Origin: a candidate division CSSED10-310 bacterium
Lineage (GTDB): Bacteria > CSSED10-310
NCBI GenBank assembly: GCA_016931515.1
Contig: JAFGEQ010000015.1
Span: 181,355 to 245,354, forward strand
DNA length: 64,000 nucleotides
Direction: 5' to 3'
Numbering within the stretch: the first letter of the stretch is position 1; each line of letters begins with the position of its first letter. The translations under genes and the position numbers were made by a program. Positions 53,858 through 62,335 of this stretch are shown one piece after another. A model generated the notes under the pieces. It was given only the letters and a program-made list of their open reading frames with translations. It did not search any database and was not told the DNA's origin.

Positions 53858-55204
53858 ATGAAAGATACATGTGTCGTATCCATATTGATAACCGGTTTGT
53901 TTTTATTTTGCTTTTCTACAATAATCCCGGCTCGCGCTTATCTGCCGGATGACGCTGTCCAGCGGCTGGACAAGCATTTCAAAACCAGCGAAAAACTGGT
54001 TGGAGCGTATGCCGATATCCATCAGCTGTTAAGCAAAGGCGAACCGGAAAAATTCTGGAAGGACTACTCTTACGCGAAGCTGGTCATCGACAGTGCGGAC
54101 AGCATTTTAAGGGGTAATTATGGAGATGCTGCCAAAACGGCGGTTGAATTTGTCGGCACCCAGTTGATGGATCGACCGGAATACCCGCTTCCCGGACTGA
54201 AGAATTTCGTTTCGCATCTGCAATTGGCCAAGACGCTGATGGAGCTTGCCGATGAGTTGTGGATAACTCCGGCCCGGATGCAATTCGCAGTGGATATGTA
54301 TATCCAGCAGCGGGAAGGTCACGTGGAGCCTGACGATGCCATCGCTGCCGGCCGGGATGTCGGTCAGGTGCACATGATCATGCGGAAAGCCATCATCCAA
54401 AAATATGGCGATTCCGTCGTCGTGGAGTCGCATCCATCCGGTGATTTATTGACACCTGAATGGGAGGCTAAACTGAACGATTTCACGCGCCAGTGGTTTG
54501 AGCTTCAGTATTCCCGTTTCAAACTGATGCGGGAAGTTCGGGACGCTCGCGAGCGGATGAGGCTGTATGACATGCAGCTTCAGAACTGGCTGGATACGGA
54601 TCAGATTCCTTCGGGTTACGATGACACCAATCAGAACGATCCGGAACTGAGCATCCGGGATCGATTTGACTCCGCAATGGTCAAACGATTCGGCGGTTTT
54701 CGCCTGAAAGAAGGTCATCCAGTACTTAATCCGGGCAACAAACCCGAATCGGCATGGAATAAACTACCCGGAGAGGGTGAAAATCGTTATTGGTTGGAAG
54801 TTGACTATTCGGCCACTTCGGCATCTGTGCACCAGCGACGGGAGCGGAACGGCGTTGTGCAGTGGGACTGGCAATATACATTTAGTGCTTCGGTGGATGC
54901 TCCCGCTGTCCTGCTGCCCGGGGACACGCTCACGGTGACAGTGAACGGTCAGGCCGGTGGAGAGAAGAAGAAAGGGGTTTGTGGCCAGGGATTGCGGGTA
55001 GATTTGACCGGATTTTCTTATGAAATCGATCCGCCGCCTGAGAAACCGCTCAAGGTTCTCAAAGCATGGGTCGGTCATGACCAGGACAGCGACTCGCTGA
55101 CACTCCATCTCACCGTGAAGGATGACGCCAAGGATCTGTCGATCGGACTGGTTTTAACCGGAATCGGTGCGATCAGCAGGTGGGAATGGGAACCGGTGGA
55201 ATAG
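53858..55204 (+). CDS. Secreted protein of unknown function
   Basis: I use the ATG at 53858 because GGGAGG lies seven bases before it; another in-frame ATG at 53843 is poorer. The 448-residue product has a signal peptide (MKDTCVVSILITGLFLFCF, ending PARA-Y). Residues 30-270 are helical and charged (KTSEKLVGAYADIHQLLSKG, RDARERMRLYDMQLQNW), and residues 300-448 form a beta-rich region (WLEVDYSATSASV, LPGDTLTVTVNGQ). I do not recognise the family. It is first in a plus-strand run with a nitroreductase, an S41-like peptidase and a small membrane protein. Confidence 0.8.
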   Translation: MKDTCVVSILITGLFLFCFSTIIPARAYLPDDAVQRLDKHFKTSEKLVGAYADIHQLLSKGEPEKFWKDYSYAKLVIDSADSILRGNYGDAAKTAVEFVGTQLMDRPEYPLPGLKNFVSHLQLAKTLMELADELWITPARMQFAVDMYIQQREGHVEPDDAIAAGRDVGQVHMIMRKAIIQKYGDSVVVESHPSGDLLTPEWEAKLNDFTRQWFELQYSRFKLMREVRDARERMRLYDMQLQNWLDTDQIPSGYDDTNQNDPELSIRDRFDSAMVKRFGGFRLKEGHPVLNPGNKPESAWNKLPGEGENRYWLEVDYSATSASVHQRRERNGVVQWDWQYTFSASVDAPAVLLPGDTLTVTVNGQAGGEKKKGVCGQGLRVDLTGFSYEIDPPPEKPLKVLKAWVGHDQDSDSLTLHLTVKDDAKDLSIGLVLTGIGAISRWEWEPVE

Positions 55205-55243
55205 GACAGCTATAAAGAGGATGTGTCGAATGAAGGATCGTTG

Positions 55244-55897
55244 ATGGAAACGCGTGACAAACCAGTGAAGTCATTAGAGGCGATCATTGAGTCCAGACGT
55301 TCTGTACGGAACTTCAGTAAAGGGACTGTGCCAAAGGCGGATATGAAGAAAATTATCCAATCCGCCATATACGCTCCGTACGCAGGAGCGACGGGCATAC
55401 CGCTGAAGGACATCCGGAAGATCTTTTTGTTTTCGCAGGATACGGAATCCATGACGCAGGCACGGGATATTCTTCTGACTCAGATAAGGAAGAAAGCGAG
55501 AGTATTGAAGCTTCTATTAATACTCTTGCCGTTCCTCAGGAAAAAAATGACGGGATTCCTGAATGTGCTCCATGAGGTTACACGGAACGGGATACCGTCG
55601 TTGCATCAGGCGTCCTGTTATGTTGTGATCGCCGAGAAAAAGGGGTTTCCTCCCGTCGGGAAACAGTCGATCGCCCACGCCCTGCAAAACATGTGGCTGA
55701 CGGCAACGGATCTTGGCCTTGGATTCCATCTTGTTTCCGCCACCGGCATCCTGTCGAAAAACAAGCAATTCCTGAACCTTCTTGGTTTACCAGAGGGTGA
55801 CTATGAACTCGACGGATGCGTCATCGGAGTTCCCGCCGAATCCACCGACATCGAGAAAAACATCGACCCCGATGACCATATCATCTGGATGAAATGA
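55244..55897 (+). CDS. Nitroreductase-family FMN protein
   Basis: I choose the ATG at 55244 (METRDKPVKS), with AAGGA six bases upstream; a GTG at 55223 would add seven residues. The 217-residue protein has IIESRRSVRNFSKGTVP, the FMN-phosphate-binding arginine motif of the family, AIYAPYAG, and a late ATDLGLGFHLVSATGIL segment. The enzymes reduce nitro groups, quinones or flavins, or act in vitamin and halide metabolism. Substrate cannot be assigned. It lies 39 bases after the secreted-protein gene. Confidence 0.88.
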   Translation: METRDKPVKSLEAIIESRRSVRNFSKGTVPKADMKKIIQSAIYAPYAGATGIPLKDIRKIFLFSQDTESMTQARDILLTQIRKKARVLKLLLILLPFLRKKMTGFLNVLHEVTRNGIPSLHQASCYVVIAEKKGFPPVGKQSIAHALQNMWLTATDLGLGFHLVSATGILSKNKQFLNLLGLPEGDYELDGCVIGVPAESTDIEKNIDPDDHIIWMK

Positions 55898-56038
55898 CAG
55901 TTTAGCAGTTTGCAACGGCAAGGTGTCCCTGTGGTCCCGCGAACGCATCTGTTTTGATCAGTAACTCCGGCGATGACATTCGCAAATGGTACTATTCTGA
56001 TCACAATATGATATTAATACTTCCAAAGGAGTCCTGTC

Positions 56039-57589
56039 ATGACCAATGTTAGTCAACACGGAACTGTCTTGATCGCCGTAATCCTGGTGATAACGAGCAT
56101 TCTTCCCTGCCACTCACTCAGTCTCCCTGATTCGGGGATCGCTCCCGATAGCCATACCCATGGTTCAACCGTTTTCGTCATACCGACACAGGCACAACCT
56201 GTATTCGCCGACAGAGTCTGGCCGGTCGAATCCCTGCGACAGGATTTTCAGCAGATGCGCCGGTTCCTTGAAACGGAGCATTGCTGCCCGTATGAGTATA
56301 CCGGACATGAAGAATTCGATCGATTTTTCGACAAGCAGTTCCGCCTGATCGACCGGCCCATGACACTGAACGAGTTTTTCCGGATTGCGGCTCCTCTGGC
56401 CGCACGCGTCGGATGCATGCACACCGCCTTGTGGATGAACGGGCGTTTTTTCGATACGACACCGGGGCGAATGTTCCCCTTGACCGTAAGGATCATCGAG
56501 TCACAGCTTGTTATCACCGGATCTTATGAAACCATGAGCGGATCCTCTCCTTCTCCCGTCAATGCTGATGACGATAGCCGGGAGTTGCCTGCATTATTGT
56601 CTCCCCCGCCGGGCAGCATCATTACGGAGATCAACGGTTTACATGCATCGAAAATCCTCGAGGAGTTACGCCGGATCACGTCGGCCGACGCACTGAATCC
56701 GTATTTCATCGAGACGCAGGTGGCGAAGCGGTTTTCGATGTTCTACGCCAGTGTCTTCGGTCTGGCGGATCATTACACCGTCACATGCAGGATTCCCGGA
56801 CAAGCCGTAGAAAAAGTGTATTCTCTCCAACCAGCCACCATTCAGTCGGTGCGATCCGTTGTATTCGCCAATTTTAACCGTCCTCTTCCGGTCATGGACA
56901 TTCTGCCGGATGGTGTGACTGCTCTGATACGGGTACCGACATTCATTTATTACGATCGGGTGGAACCGTTCCGGGAATTCATGAAAACCAGTTTTCGCTT
57001 GATCCGAGAAAAGGGTATTAAAAATCTGATACTGGATCTGCGCGGGAACGATGGAGGCGATCCATTCTGTGCGGTTATCCTGTATTCGTACCTGCTGAAA
57101 CAACCCGCACCATATTTCGCGGAGTCTTATGGCAAATATGTATCGCTGGCGGACCCTGTTCAAATCCCGGAGAACGGGTTCGACGGCAAAGTGTATGTAC
57201 TGATCGACGGGCGTTGCGGATCGACGAACGGTCACTTCTGTGCGTTGCTCAAGTACCATGATCTGGTTACTTTCGTCGGCACACCGAGCGGTTCGACGTT
57301 TGTGTGCAATGCGGGCAAAAACACGGAGATGACGCTGGCGAATACGTCTTTGATCCTGACCGTCGGCCGGAGCAGTTTTGCAGCGGCGGTCAGTGGAATG
57401 GACAAATCCAAACCGATCATCCCCGATGTGGACGTGCACGAAACAGTTGAGATCTGGCGGACCGGGCGGGATGTTTTTATGGAGACGGTATTGGGCCTGA
57501 TCGAAGCGGAGCGATCCGGGGAACAGATCGATTCCGAACAGACCGATTTCGACCAGTCTGATGACAAATCAAAGGAGCCAAACGAATGA
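56039..57589 (+). CDS. Secreted S41-like (C-terminal processing) peptidase
   Basis: A 516-residue protein with AAAGGAG before the ATG and a signal peptide. A PDZ-like part is seen around GSIITEINGLHASKILEELR. The S41 core has IKNLILDLRGNDGGDP and VYVLIDGRCGSTNGH, in which the serine of G-S-T aligns with the catalytic serine. The N-terminal 130 residues (FLETEHCCPYEYTGHEEFDR) match the same region of the second S41-like gene at 62336-63793. Tail-specific proteases cut periplasmic or extracellular proteins, but many related proteins are uncharacterised. A small membrane-protein gene overlaps the stop. Confidence 0.87.
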   Translation: MTNVSQHGTVLIAVILVITSILPCHSLSLPDSGIAPDSHTHGSTVFVIPTQAQPVFADRVWPVESLRQDFQQMRRFLETEHCCPYEYTGHEEFDRFFDKQFRLIDRPMTLNEFFRIAAPLAARVGCMHTALWMNGRFFDTTPGRMFPLTVRIIESQLVITGSYETMSGSSPSPVNADDDSRELPALLSPPPGSIITEINGLHASKILEELRRITSADALNPYFIETQVAKRFSMFYASVFGLADHYTVTCRIPGQAVEKVYSLQPATIQSVRSVVFANFNRPLPVMDILPDGVTALIRVPTFIYYDRVEPFREFMKTSFRLIREKGIKNLILDLRGNDGGDPFCAVILYSYLLKQPAPYFAESYGKYVSLADPVQIPENGFDGKVYVLIDGRCGSTNGHFCALLKYHDLVTFVGTPSGSTFVCNAGKNTEMTLANTSLILTVGRSSFAAAVSGMDKSKPIIPDVDVHETVEIWRTGRDVFMETVLGLIEAERSGEQIDSEQTDFDQSDDKSKEPNE

Positions 57590-57816
57590 AGAAGAACACG
57601 GCATTGAAGATTCTCAATCCAGTTATGGGATTGCTGGTCATCAACCAGGCAATCACGGGAATGCTGAGTGAATCCATTCCCCATGAGGCATTTGAAATCC
57701 TGCATGAAGGCGGCGGACCGGTGCTGGTGGCGGCTGTGGCGCTGCATGTGTTTCTGAACTGGAACTGGATCCGGGCGACGTATCTTAAGAAGGGGCAGGG
57801 GCAAGGGCAGGGGTAG
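57586..57816 (+). CDS. Small DUF4405-like membrane protein (possible cytochrome b type)
   Basis: A 76-residue protein with two hydrophobic segments. Its pattern, LHEGGGPVLV then LHVFLNWNW, with histidines 33, 40 and 54, resembles DUF4405-type two-helix proteins related to membrane cytochrome b. Heme binding is inferred. The ATG overlaps the S41-like stop (ATGA), so it is coupled to that gene. The last residues (GQGQGQG) are read from the G-rich repeat that begins at 57792, so the true end may have been altered by that repeat. Confidence 0.7.
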   Translation: MKKNTALKILNPVMGLLVINQAITGMLSESIPHEAFEILHEGGGPVLVAAVALHVFLNWNWIRATYLKKGQGQGQG

Positions 57817-57826
57817 GGGCAAGGGG
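57792..57826. repeat. G-rich short tandem repeat (GGGGCA / AGGGGT units)
   Basis: Six runs of three or four G separated by CA, TA or CAA. It overlaps the last codons of the DUF4405-like gene and its stop. The pattern could form a G-quadruplex on the plus strand. A second, shorter G-rich tract lies at about 60366-60384. Confidence 0.75.
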
Positions 57827-57946
57827 TAGTCAGGCGCAAGTAGTCAGGAGTCAGATAGATATAAATCCGCGTTCATTCGTATATACTGATATTGAAACGA
57901 CTGTTGATATACAGAGAATCTGAATCGACTGGGTGAGGAATGCAGG

Positions 57947-60211
57947 ATGTATAAAAAAGGTTTCTCCATTTCAATCATTGTTATGCTTATTACAATAATG
58001 AGCATTCCGCAAAAGGCTGCAAGTGATGCGGATCGGTGGTATCTATTTGAGGATGCCGGACCGAATCAAGTGCATACGGTTGTGCGGGTTCCGGATACAG
58101 ATGACTCGTATGCTTTCACTGATCGGGGTGATCTATGGTTCTGCAACGGAGATGATTGTCTCAGGATCAACATTCAGAAATATCCCGAGTTCTGGTTTAG
58201 TCCAACCAATTTTCACGGATACTTTGATCAGGAAATCGATGAACTCGGAGCGTTGACGTTCGATATCGATGGAATATGTCATTTCTGGGTGTTTCATGGA
58301 GACTGGATGGATCTGGGAGAAACCAATCCGGGGCCGCTGCGACTGGAAGGTTCAGCCTGGGCCTGGGATCCGGTCCGGCATCGTGGTGTTCTGTTTGGAG
58401 GGCGCTTTTTTGGTGATTACAAGGTTGATCAGACATGGGAGTGGGATGGTGCCGGGTGGTATCAGGTAATGCCTGAACACTCCCCGGGGCCGCAATCCGG
58501 AGGCTGCATGGTGTACGATGCCACGAACCACCGGATGATCATGACCGCGAAAAAAGAGGGACTGATCGAATTCTGGAGCTGGGACGGAACGGACTGGGCA
58601 TTTTTAAGCGAACCATCCGGGCATGTTGCATGGAAGGATTTTAAAGGTTTCGCCTGCAACGGCAGCACGGGTGAGATGGCTCTGTTCGGAGGCCTCGGTT
58701 ACTTCTTTTTGGATACTTTTCATTATTGGAACGGACACGAGTGGTCGCTGCTGGACATCCCCGGAGGTCCGATGCCCCGGGCGGCTGCGAATGTGTATTT
58801 TGACACCACCGGATTGCTTACCTTGACAGGTGGTTACATTGATTTGCAGGATGAGTTGGGTCATTGGTCAACCACCAGCTTTTCGGATAAATGGACAACC
58901 GATTTCACCACATGGACTCAAGTCCGGAACCAACCCATGATGGCCTGTTCCTACCAGGGTTATGCTGCAGCTTTCGACCGAACGTCCGGAACCGGTCTCC
59001 TGGTCACCCGTCTGGTGGACAGAGTTCTCACCTACCAGTGGAATACAGATCGGTGGTTCCAGCTGTTCCCGGATCAATCTCCACTCGGCATCGGTGATTT
59101 CATGATGGTGCCGCAGCGGCACGATCAATCCTATCTCATCATGGGATCTCTTGCGGGAGAGAACTTTCAATGGACATTCAGGGACAATACGTGGAATCTT
59201 AATGATCCGGTGACCCGCCCGAGCTACCGCGAACTCTTTCCGATCGCTTATCATGACAATCTACAGCAAACACTTCTTTATGGAGGTCGGGAAGGCATGT
59301 TTCATGATCCTGACCAGGGCTTCTACTATACCATCTCGTACGACGAGATGTGGGGATGGGATGGAACCGAATGGCATTTGATCGACATGCCGGATCCAAA
59401 ACCGCCAAAATTGTTCCGCCATGTCATGGCATACGATTGGAATCGGGAACGGCTGGTCATCGCAGGCGGTAAGGTCGGGATCGATCATGTAAATGTGAAG
59501 GATCTGGAATGGAATCGGAACGTCTGGGAATGGGACGGATCCGAATGGTTTGCCATTCCTGTGCCGGAAGGTGAAGGTCCTGCGGATTATGACCTGTTCG
59601 ATTTATTCTATCATGCGGGTCGAGGAACCATGTTCCAGATCTGCCAGGACGGCTCAACATGGGAGTGGGACGGAATCTCGTGGACCCGAATCTCATGGTC
59701 TGTCGGTTTTGACACCCTTGCCCAGACCGCTTCCGTTGCTTTCTACGATTCCGCTGAAGATCGTGCCGTCACGCAGGATAATTTCTTCAACCGCACATAT
59801 GCCTTCGATGATGAACCTGCAGGAAGCCCATGCAAGAAAACCGGCGTCACGCTGGAGCTGAGCCACTCGATGGTTCATCCGGGCGACACTTTTTACTGCA
59901 ATGCCGTGATTTGCAACCAATCGGCGATCGATGTTCATTATTGTCCCCTGTTCGTATTACTGGATGTATTCGGGCAGTATTTTTTCGGTCCCGGCTGGAC
60001 AACTGAATATGATAATTATTTAACCACTCTTCCAATCATTCCGGGTGGTTTTACAGAAGTTGAAATTATACCTGCGTTTCAGTGGCCGGATAATTGTGGA
60101 TCAGCGGAGGGTATCCGTTTTATCGCTGCCATCACTGATCCACTTGTTCGTGGAATAATCGGCGAGTATTCGATTGCTGAATTCGGCTGGAGCGAAGGGA
60201 CACCGGAATGA
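57947..60211 (+). CDS. Secreted Kelch-type beta-propeller with C-terminal beta domain
   Basis: A 754-residue protein with a signal peptide (MYKKGFSISIIVMLITIMSI). At least six repeats carry the motif (T/F/M/V)-W-x-W-D-G-x-x-W, for example TWEWDGAGWYQV, MWGWDGTEWHLI and VWEWDGSEWFAI, separated by 70-110 residues, with G-G and Y-D at the usual blade positions. This is a galactose-oxidase/Kelch-type propeller with no copper-site motif visible. Residues from about 636 (GVTLELSHSMVHPGDTFYCN) form a separate beta domain ending FGWSEGTPE, shared with the trypsin-fold protease at 11280-13046. The product is likely a surface or secreted binding protein. Confidence 0.85.
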   Translation: MYKKGFSISIIVMLITIMSIPQKAASDADRWYLFEDAGPNQVHTVVRVPDTDDSYAFTDRGDLWFCNGDDCLRINIQKYPEFWFSPTNFHGYFDQEIDELGALTFDIDGICHFWVFHGDWMDLGETNPGPLRLEGSAWAWDPVRHRGVLFGGRFFGDYKVDQTWEWDGAGWYQVMPEHSPGPQSGGCMVYDATNHRMIMTAKKEGLIEFWSWDGTDWAFLSEPSGHVAWKDFKGFACNGSTGEMALFGGLGYFFLDTFHYWNGHEWSLLDIPGGPMPRAAANVYFDTTGLLTLTGGYIDLQDELGHWSTTSFSDKWTTDFTTWTQVRNQPMMACSYQGYAAAFDRTSGTGLLVTRLVDRVLTYQWNTDRWFQLFPDQSPLGIGDFMMVPQRHDQSYLIMGSLAGENFQWTFRDNTWNLNDPVTRPSYRELFPIAYHDNLQQTLLYGGREGMFHDPDQGFYYTISYDEMWGWDGTEWHLIDMPDPKPPKLFRHVMAYDWNRERLVIAGGKVGIDHVNVKDLEWNRNVWEWDGSEWFAIPVPEGEGPADYDLFDLFYHAGRGTMFQICQDGSTWEWDGISWTRISWSVGFDTLAQTASVAFYDSAEDRAVTQDNFFNRTYAFDDEPAGSPCKKTGVTLELSHSMVHPGDTFYCNAVICNQSAIDVHYCPLFVLLDVFGQYFFGPGWTTEYDNYLTTLPIIPGGFTEVEIIPAFQWPDNCGSAEGIRFIAAITDPLVRGIIGEYSIAEFGWSEGTPE

Positions 60212-60237
60212 GGGATTGGGCGAGATGACGATCATCA

Positions 60238-60327
60238 ATGGTTGACCGTAGGGACGCGGTCGCCGCGCCCTTCATGCGTCATGATAAACACAGATGGTTG
60301 ATCGCAGGGGCGAAAAATTTTTGCCCC
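60238..60327. repeat. Pair of palindromic repeats
   Basis: Two units with a common start (ATGGTTGAYCGYAGGGRCG) begin at about 60239 and 60295. Each ends in a hairpin: GGGACGCGG / CCGCGCCC (60251-60270) and GGGGC-G-AAAAA / TTTTT-G-CCCC (60307-60327). They look like dispersed intergenic palindromes rather than terminators. Confidence 0.65.
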
Positions 60328-60458
60328 GGCGTCTCATGTGGCGTGAAAATCAATCTTGGTTAATCGGGCAGGGGTAGGACTAGGGAAAGACGAGTGGGCG
60401 AAACGTCGAAAAGACGAAAGGATGCGCGTTCAATCCATGGCAAAGGAAGCGAGGTCTG

Positions 60459-61004
60459 ATGATCCTGACGGTAGGGTATGGAAATCGAAAGGTCGATGAA
60501 TTGATCGCTCTTCTGGAGCGATATGGATGCCATAGTCTTGTTGATGTGCGATCGATGCCGTTTTCGCGGTACCGGCCGGAATTCAACCGGGAGCCATTAA
60601 AGATGATGTTGGAAAAAGCCGGGGTCCGGTATGTATTCATGGGTGACAGCCTGGGCGGCCGGCCGGCGTCGAAGGATTTCTATGATACGGACGGAAAAGT
60701 GAATTACGATCGGCTGGCGGCATCCTCCCTTTTCAGGGACGGGATCCGGAATCTGCTTGTCTTATCCGAATCGTTTCAGGGAGGAACCCGTGCAGTTGAA
60801 AAATCCGCTCCGTCCGGACCGGCGCCGGTGGTCGCGTTGCTGTGCAGCGAGCTGGTGCCGGAGCATTGCCACCGGTACCGCTTAATCGGAGCGGTACTGA
60901 TCAAGGAGGGAATCGAGGTCCGGCATATTGACGCGGACGGGCGATTGCTGTCGCAGAACGATATCACGCGGCGAGTCACCGGGGGGCAGGGGGAGCTGTT
61001 CTGA
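60459..61004 (+). CDS. DUF488 family protein
   Basis: A 181-residue protein. Family signatures are ILTVGYGNR at the start, LVDVRSMPFSRYRPEFNREP and LLCSELVPEHCHRYRLIGA with the conserved C-x-x-x-x-P-x-x-C-H-R pattern. DUF488 proteins have no settled function. The gene stands alone between repeat-rich stretches, so its neighbours give no hint. GAGG lies 4 bases before the ATG, with AAGGA further up. Confidence 0.88.
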   Translation: MILTVGYGNRKVDELIALLERYGCHSLVDVRSMPFSRYRPEFNREPLKMMLEKAGVRYVFMGDSLGGRPASKDFYDTDGKVNYDRLAASSLFRDGIRNLLVLSESFQGGTRAVEKSAPSGPAPVVALLCSELVPEHCHRYRLIGAVLIKEGIEVRHIDADGRLLSQNDITRRVTGGQGELF

Positions 61005-61468
61005 TCAGGCGGACAGGGACAAAACCCTCTGTCGCTACCGGGGCAAAGGCCAGCGTCGCCCTTACGGTAAACCGGGGCGACGTCGGACCATCGGTGTTCA
61101 TCAGTGTTCATCTGCGGTTTCGACATCGCCCGTCCCCCGCCACCAACGCCCGCGTGCGTTCCAACACATCGAGCCGCCCGGTAAACTTGAGTATCGCCCG
61201 TTTGACACGATCCGGTCCGACTGAAACAACCACGGACACTCCGTCCAGGACCCTTGAAATGACGATGCTTTGAATCGTTCGCGAATACCGTTTCGCCCAC
61301 CACTCCAGTATACGGTCGAATGCCACCCACTGGACGCTGAGGAGAGCCAGTGATGGAGCGATCCATCCTGTCAAAATCAAGCGGGGTTGATGTCAGTATT
61401 CGAGCATTTTATTGTCTTATGTATCAAGAGCGTTGAAACAGCCGGGAATAGAATGTTCTGGTGAGTTG
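61005..61468. other. Repeat-bearing intergenic stretch
   Basis: 464 bases between the DUF488 gene and the nucleotidyltransferase gene. It has a repeated ACCGGGGC near 61038 and 61070 and the GTGTTCATC repeat at 61093-61111. A 90-codon minus-strand frame (61108-61380) has only a TTG start, no ribosome site and overlaps the repeat; I do not accept it as a gene, though it cannot be ruled out. Confidence 0.5.
61087..61120. repeat. Short dispersed repeat (tandem GTGTTCATC)
   Basis: ATCGGTGTTCATCAGTGTTC followed by ATCTGCGGTTT. Read on the minus strand it gives the peptide MNTDEHR. From memory, this phrase recurs between genes in many genomes of uncultivated bacteria and is often wrongly called as protein. 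Confidence 0.6.
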
Positions 61469-61963
61469 TTACTCAAGTTTTTCGCTCAGGTATTGCAGAT
61501 CATCCAGATCCTTTGAGCGTCGGGAAGTGCTCTTGTTTTTAATCAATTCTTTAAGACCGATGATATTTATCGGAATGGGTTCCTTCACTTGAGCGATCGG
61601 AACGATTATTCTTCCCGACCAGGCATCGTTGAACTCTACACCATCTATCTGTGTGATCAGATCAATACGATTCGGCGGAACACCGAATTGTGTGACCCGA
61701 CCCGACACGGCGAGTTCATCTGGTGATTGGATACCCGGAATGTTCTGATCCCAGAACTCCGTGAGACAATTAAACAACGCCAGAACATTATTTAACTCGA
61801 GTGAATAAAAAATATCAATATCTCCAGTAAGTCTGGCATATCCATGATAAATAACAGCATGACCTCCGACGATCAGATAGCGTACCTGATGACTGTGCAG
61901 TAATCTCAGAAACTCCAGAATGTCGTGTGAGAATGAATCAGGATTCAGTTGATCTTGTTCCAT
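61469..61963 (-). CDS. Nucleotidyltransferase-fold protein (MNT/DUF6036-like), probable toxin-antitoxin type partner
   Basis: A 164-residue protein with YLIVGGHAVIYHGYARLTGD followed by IDIF: the G-G motif and the D48-x-D50 metal pair of minimal nucleotidyltransferases. Related proteins modify tRNA or toxin partners by adding nucleotides, and some are toxins or antitoxins themselves. The C-terminus holds K-x-S-x-R-x-K-D-x-x-D, common in this group. It overlaps by 19 bases with a small upstream gene at 61945-62115, the usual two-gene layout. Activity and direction (toxin or antitoxin) are not shown. Confidence 0.8.
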   Translation of the reverse strand: MEQDQLNPDSFSHDILEFLRLLHSHQVRYLIVGGHAVIYHGYARLTGDIDIFYSLELNNVLALFNCLTEFWDQNIPGIQSPDELAVSGRVTQFGVPPNRIDLITQIDGVEFNDAWSGRIIVPIAQVKEPIPINIIGLKELIKNKSTSRRSKDLDDLQYLSEKLE

Positions 61964-62115
61964 TCTCTGACATCTTTCGTATTTTTACCAAATACTCTCT
62001 CTCGAAGAATACGGGCGATTTTCATCCGTTCATTTGGTGTCAACCGCAGATTTTGTTTGATATCCCACTCGCCCGCTTCCCTGTGGTTTTTTGCTACATT
62101 GCAGATACGCTCCAC
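61945..62115 (-). CDS. Small protein paired with the nucleotidyltransferase gene
   Basis: I place the start at the GTG at 62115 because GAAGGAG lies eight bases upstream; an ATG at 62154 lacks such a site. The 56-residue product is basic and helical, with LTPNERMKIARILRERVFG and DVREW, a pattern seen in small proteins next to MNT-type genes. It ends inside the start of the nucleotidyltransferase gene. A toxin-antitoxin partner role is inferred from size and overlap only. Confidence 0.65.
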   Translation of the reverse strand: MERICNVAKNHREAGEWDIKQNLRLTPNERMKIARILRERVFGKNTKDVREWNKIN

Positions 62116-62335
62116 CTTTAAAACTCCTTCAGGTAGATAATAGCAAAAATTCAAGCGAAATGACAGGATTGAGGATGGGCACCTTTCAACTGGCCGGCAT
62201 CAGTGATTGGAGGCTCTTGAAAAGTTCAAGCCACAGGGGCCATCTGAACCTTTCCGGCCGATCACACGTATCCAACTGTGCGATCATGGGTTGACCCATA
62301 ATGGCGTTCCGTTCAACACAAGGAGGTCTCCGATC

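Noticed and set aside
61108-61380. A 90-codon minus-strand frame (with a 196-codon frame overlapping it in another phase)
   Set aside because: Only a TTG start and no ribosome site, and the region includes the dispersed GTGTTCATC repeat that commonly yields false frames.
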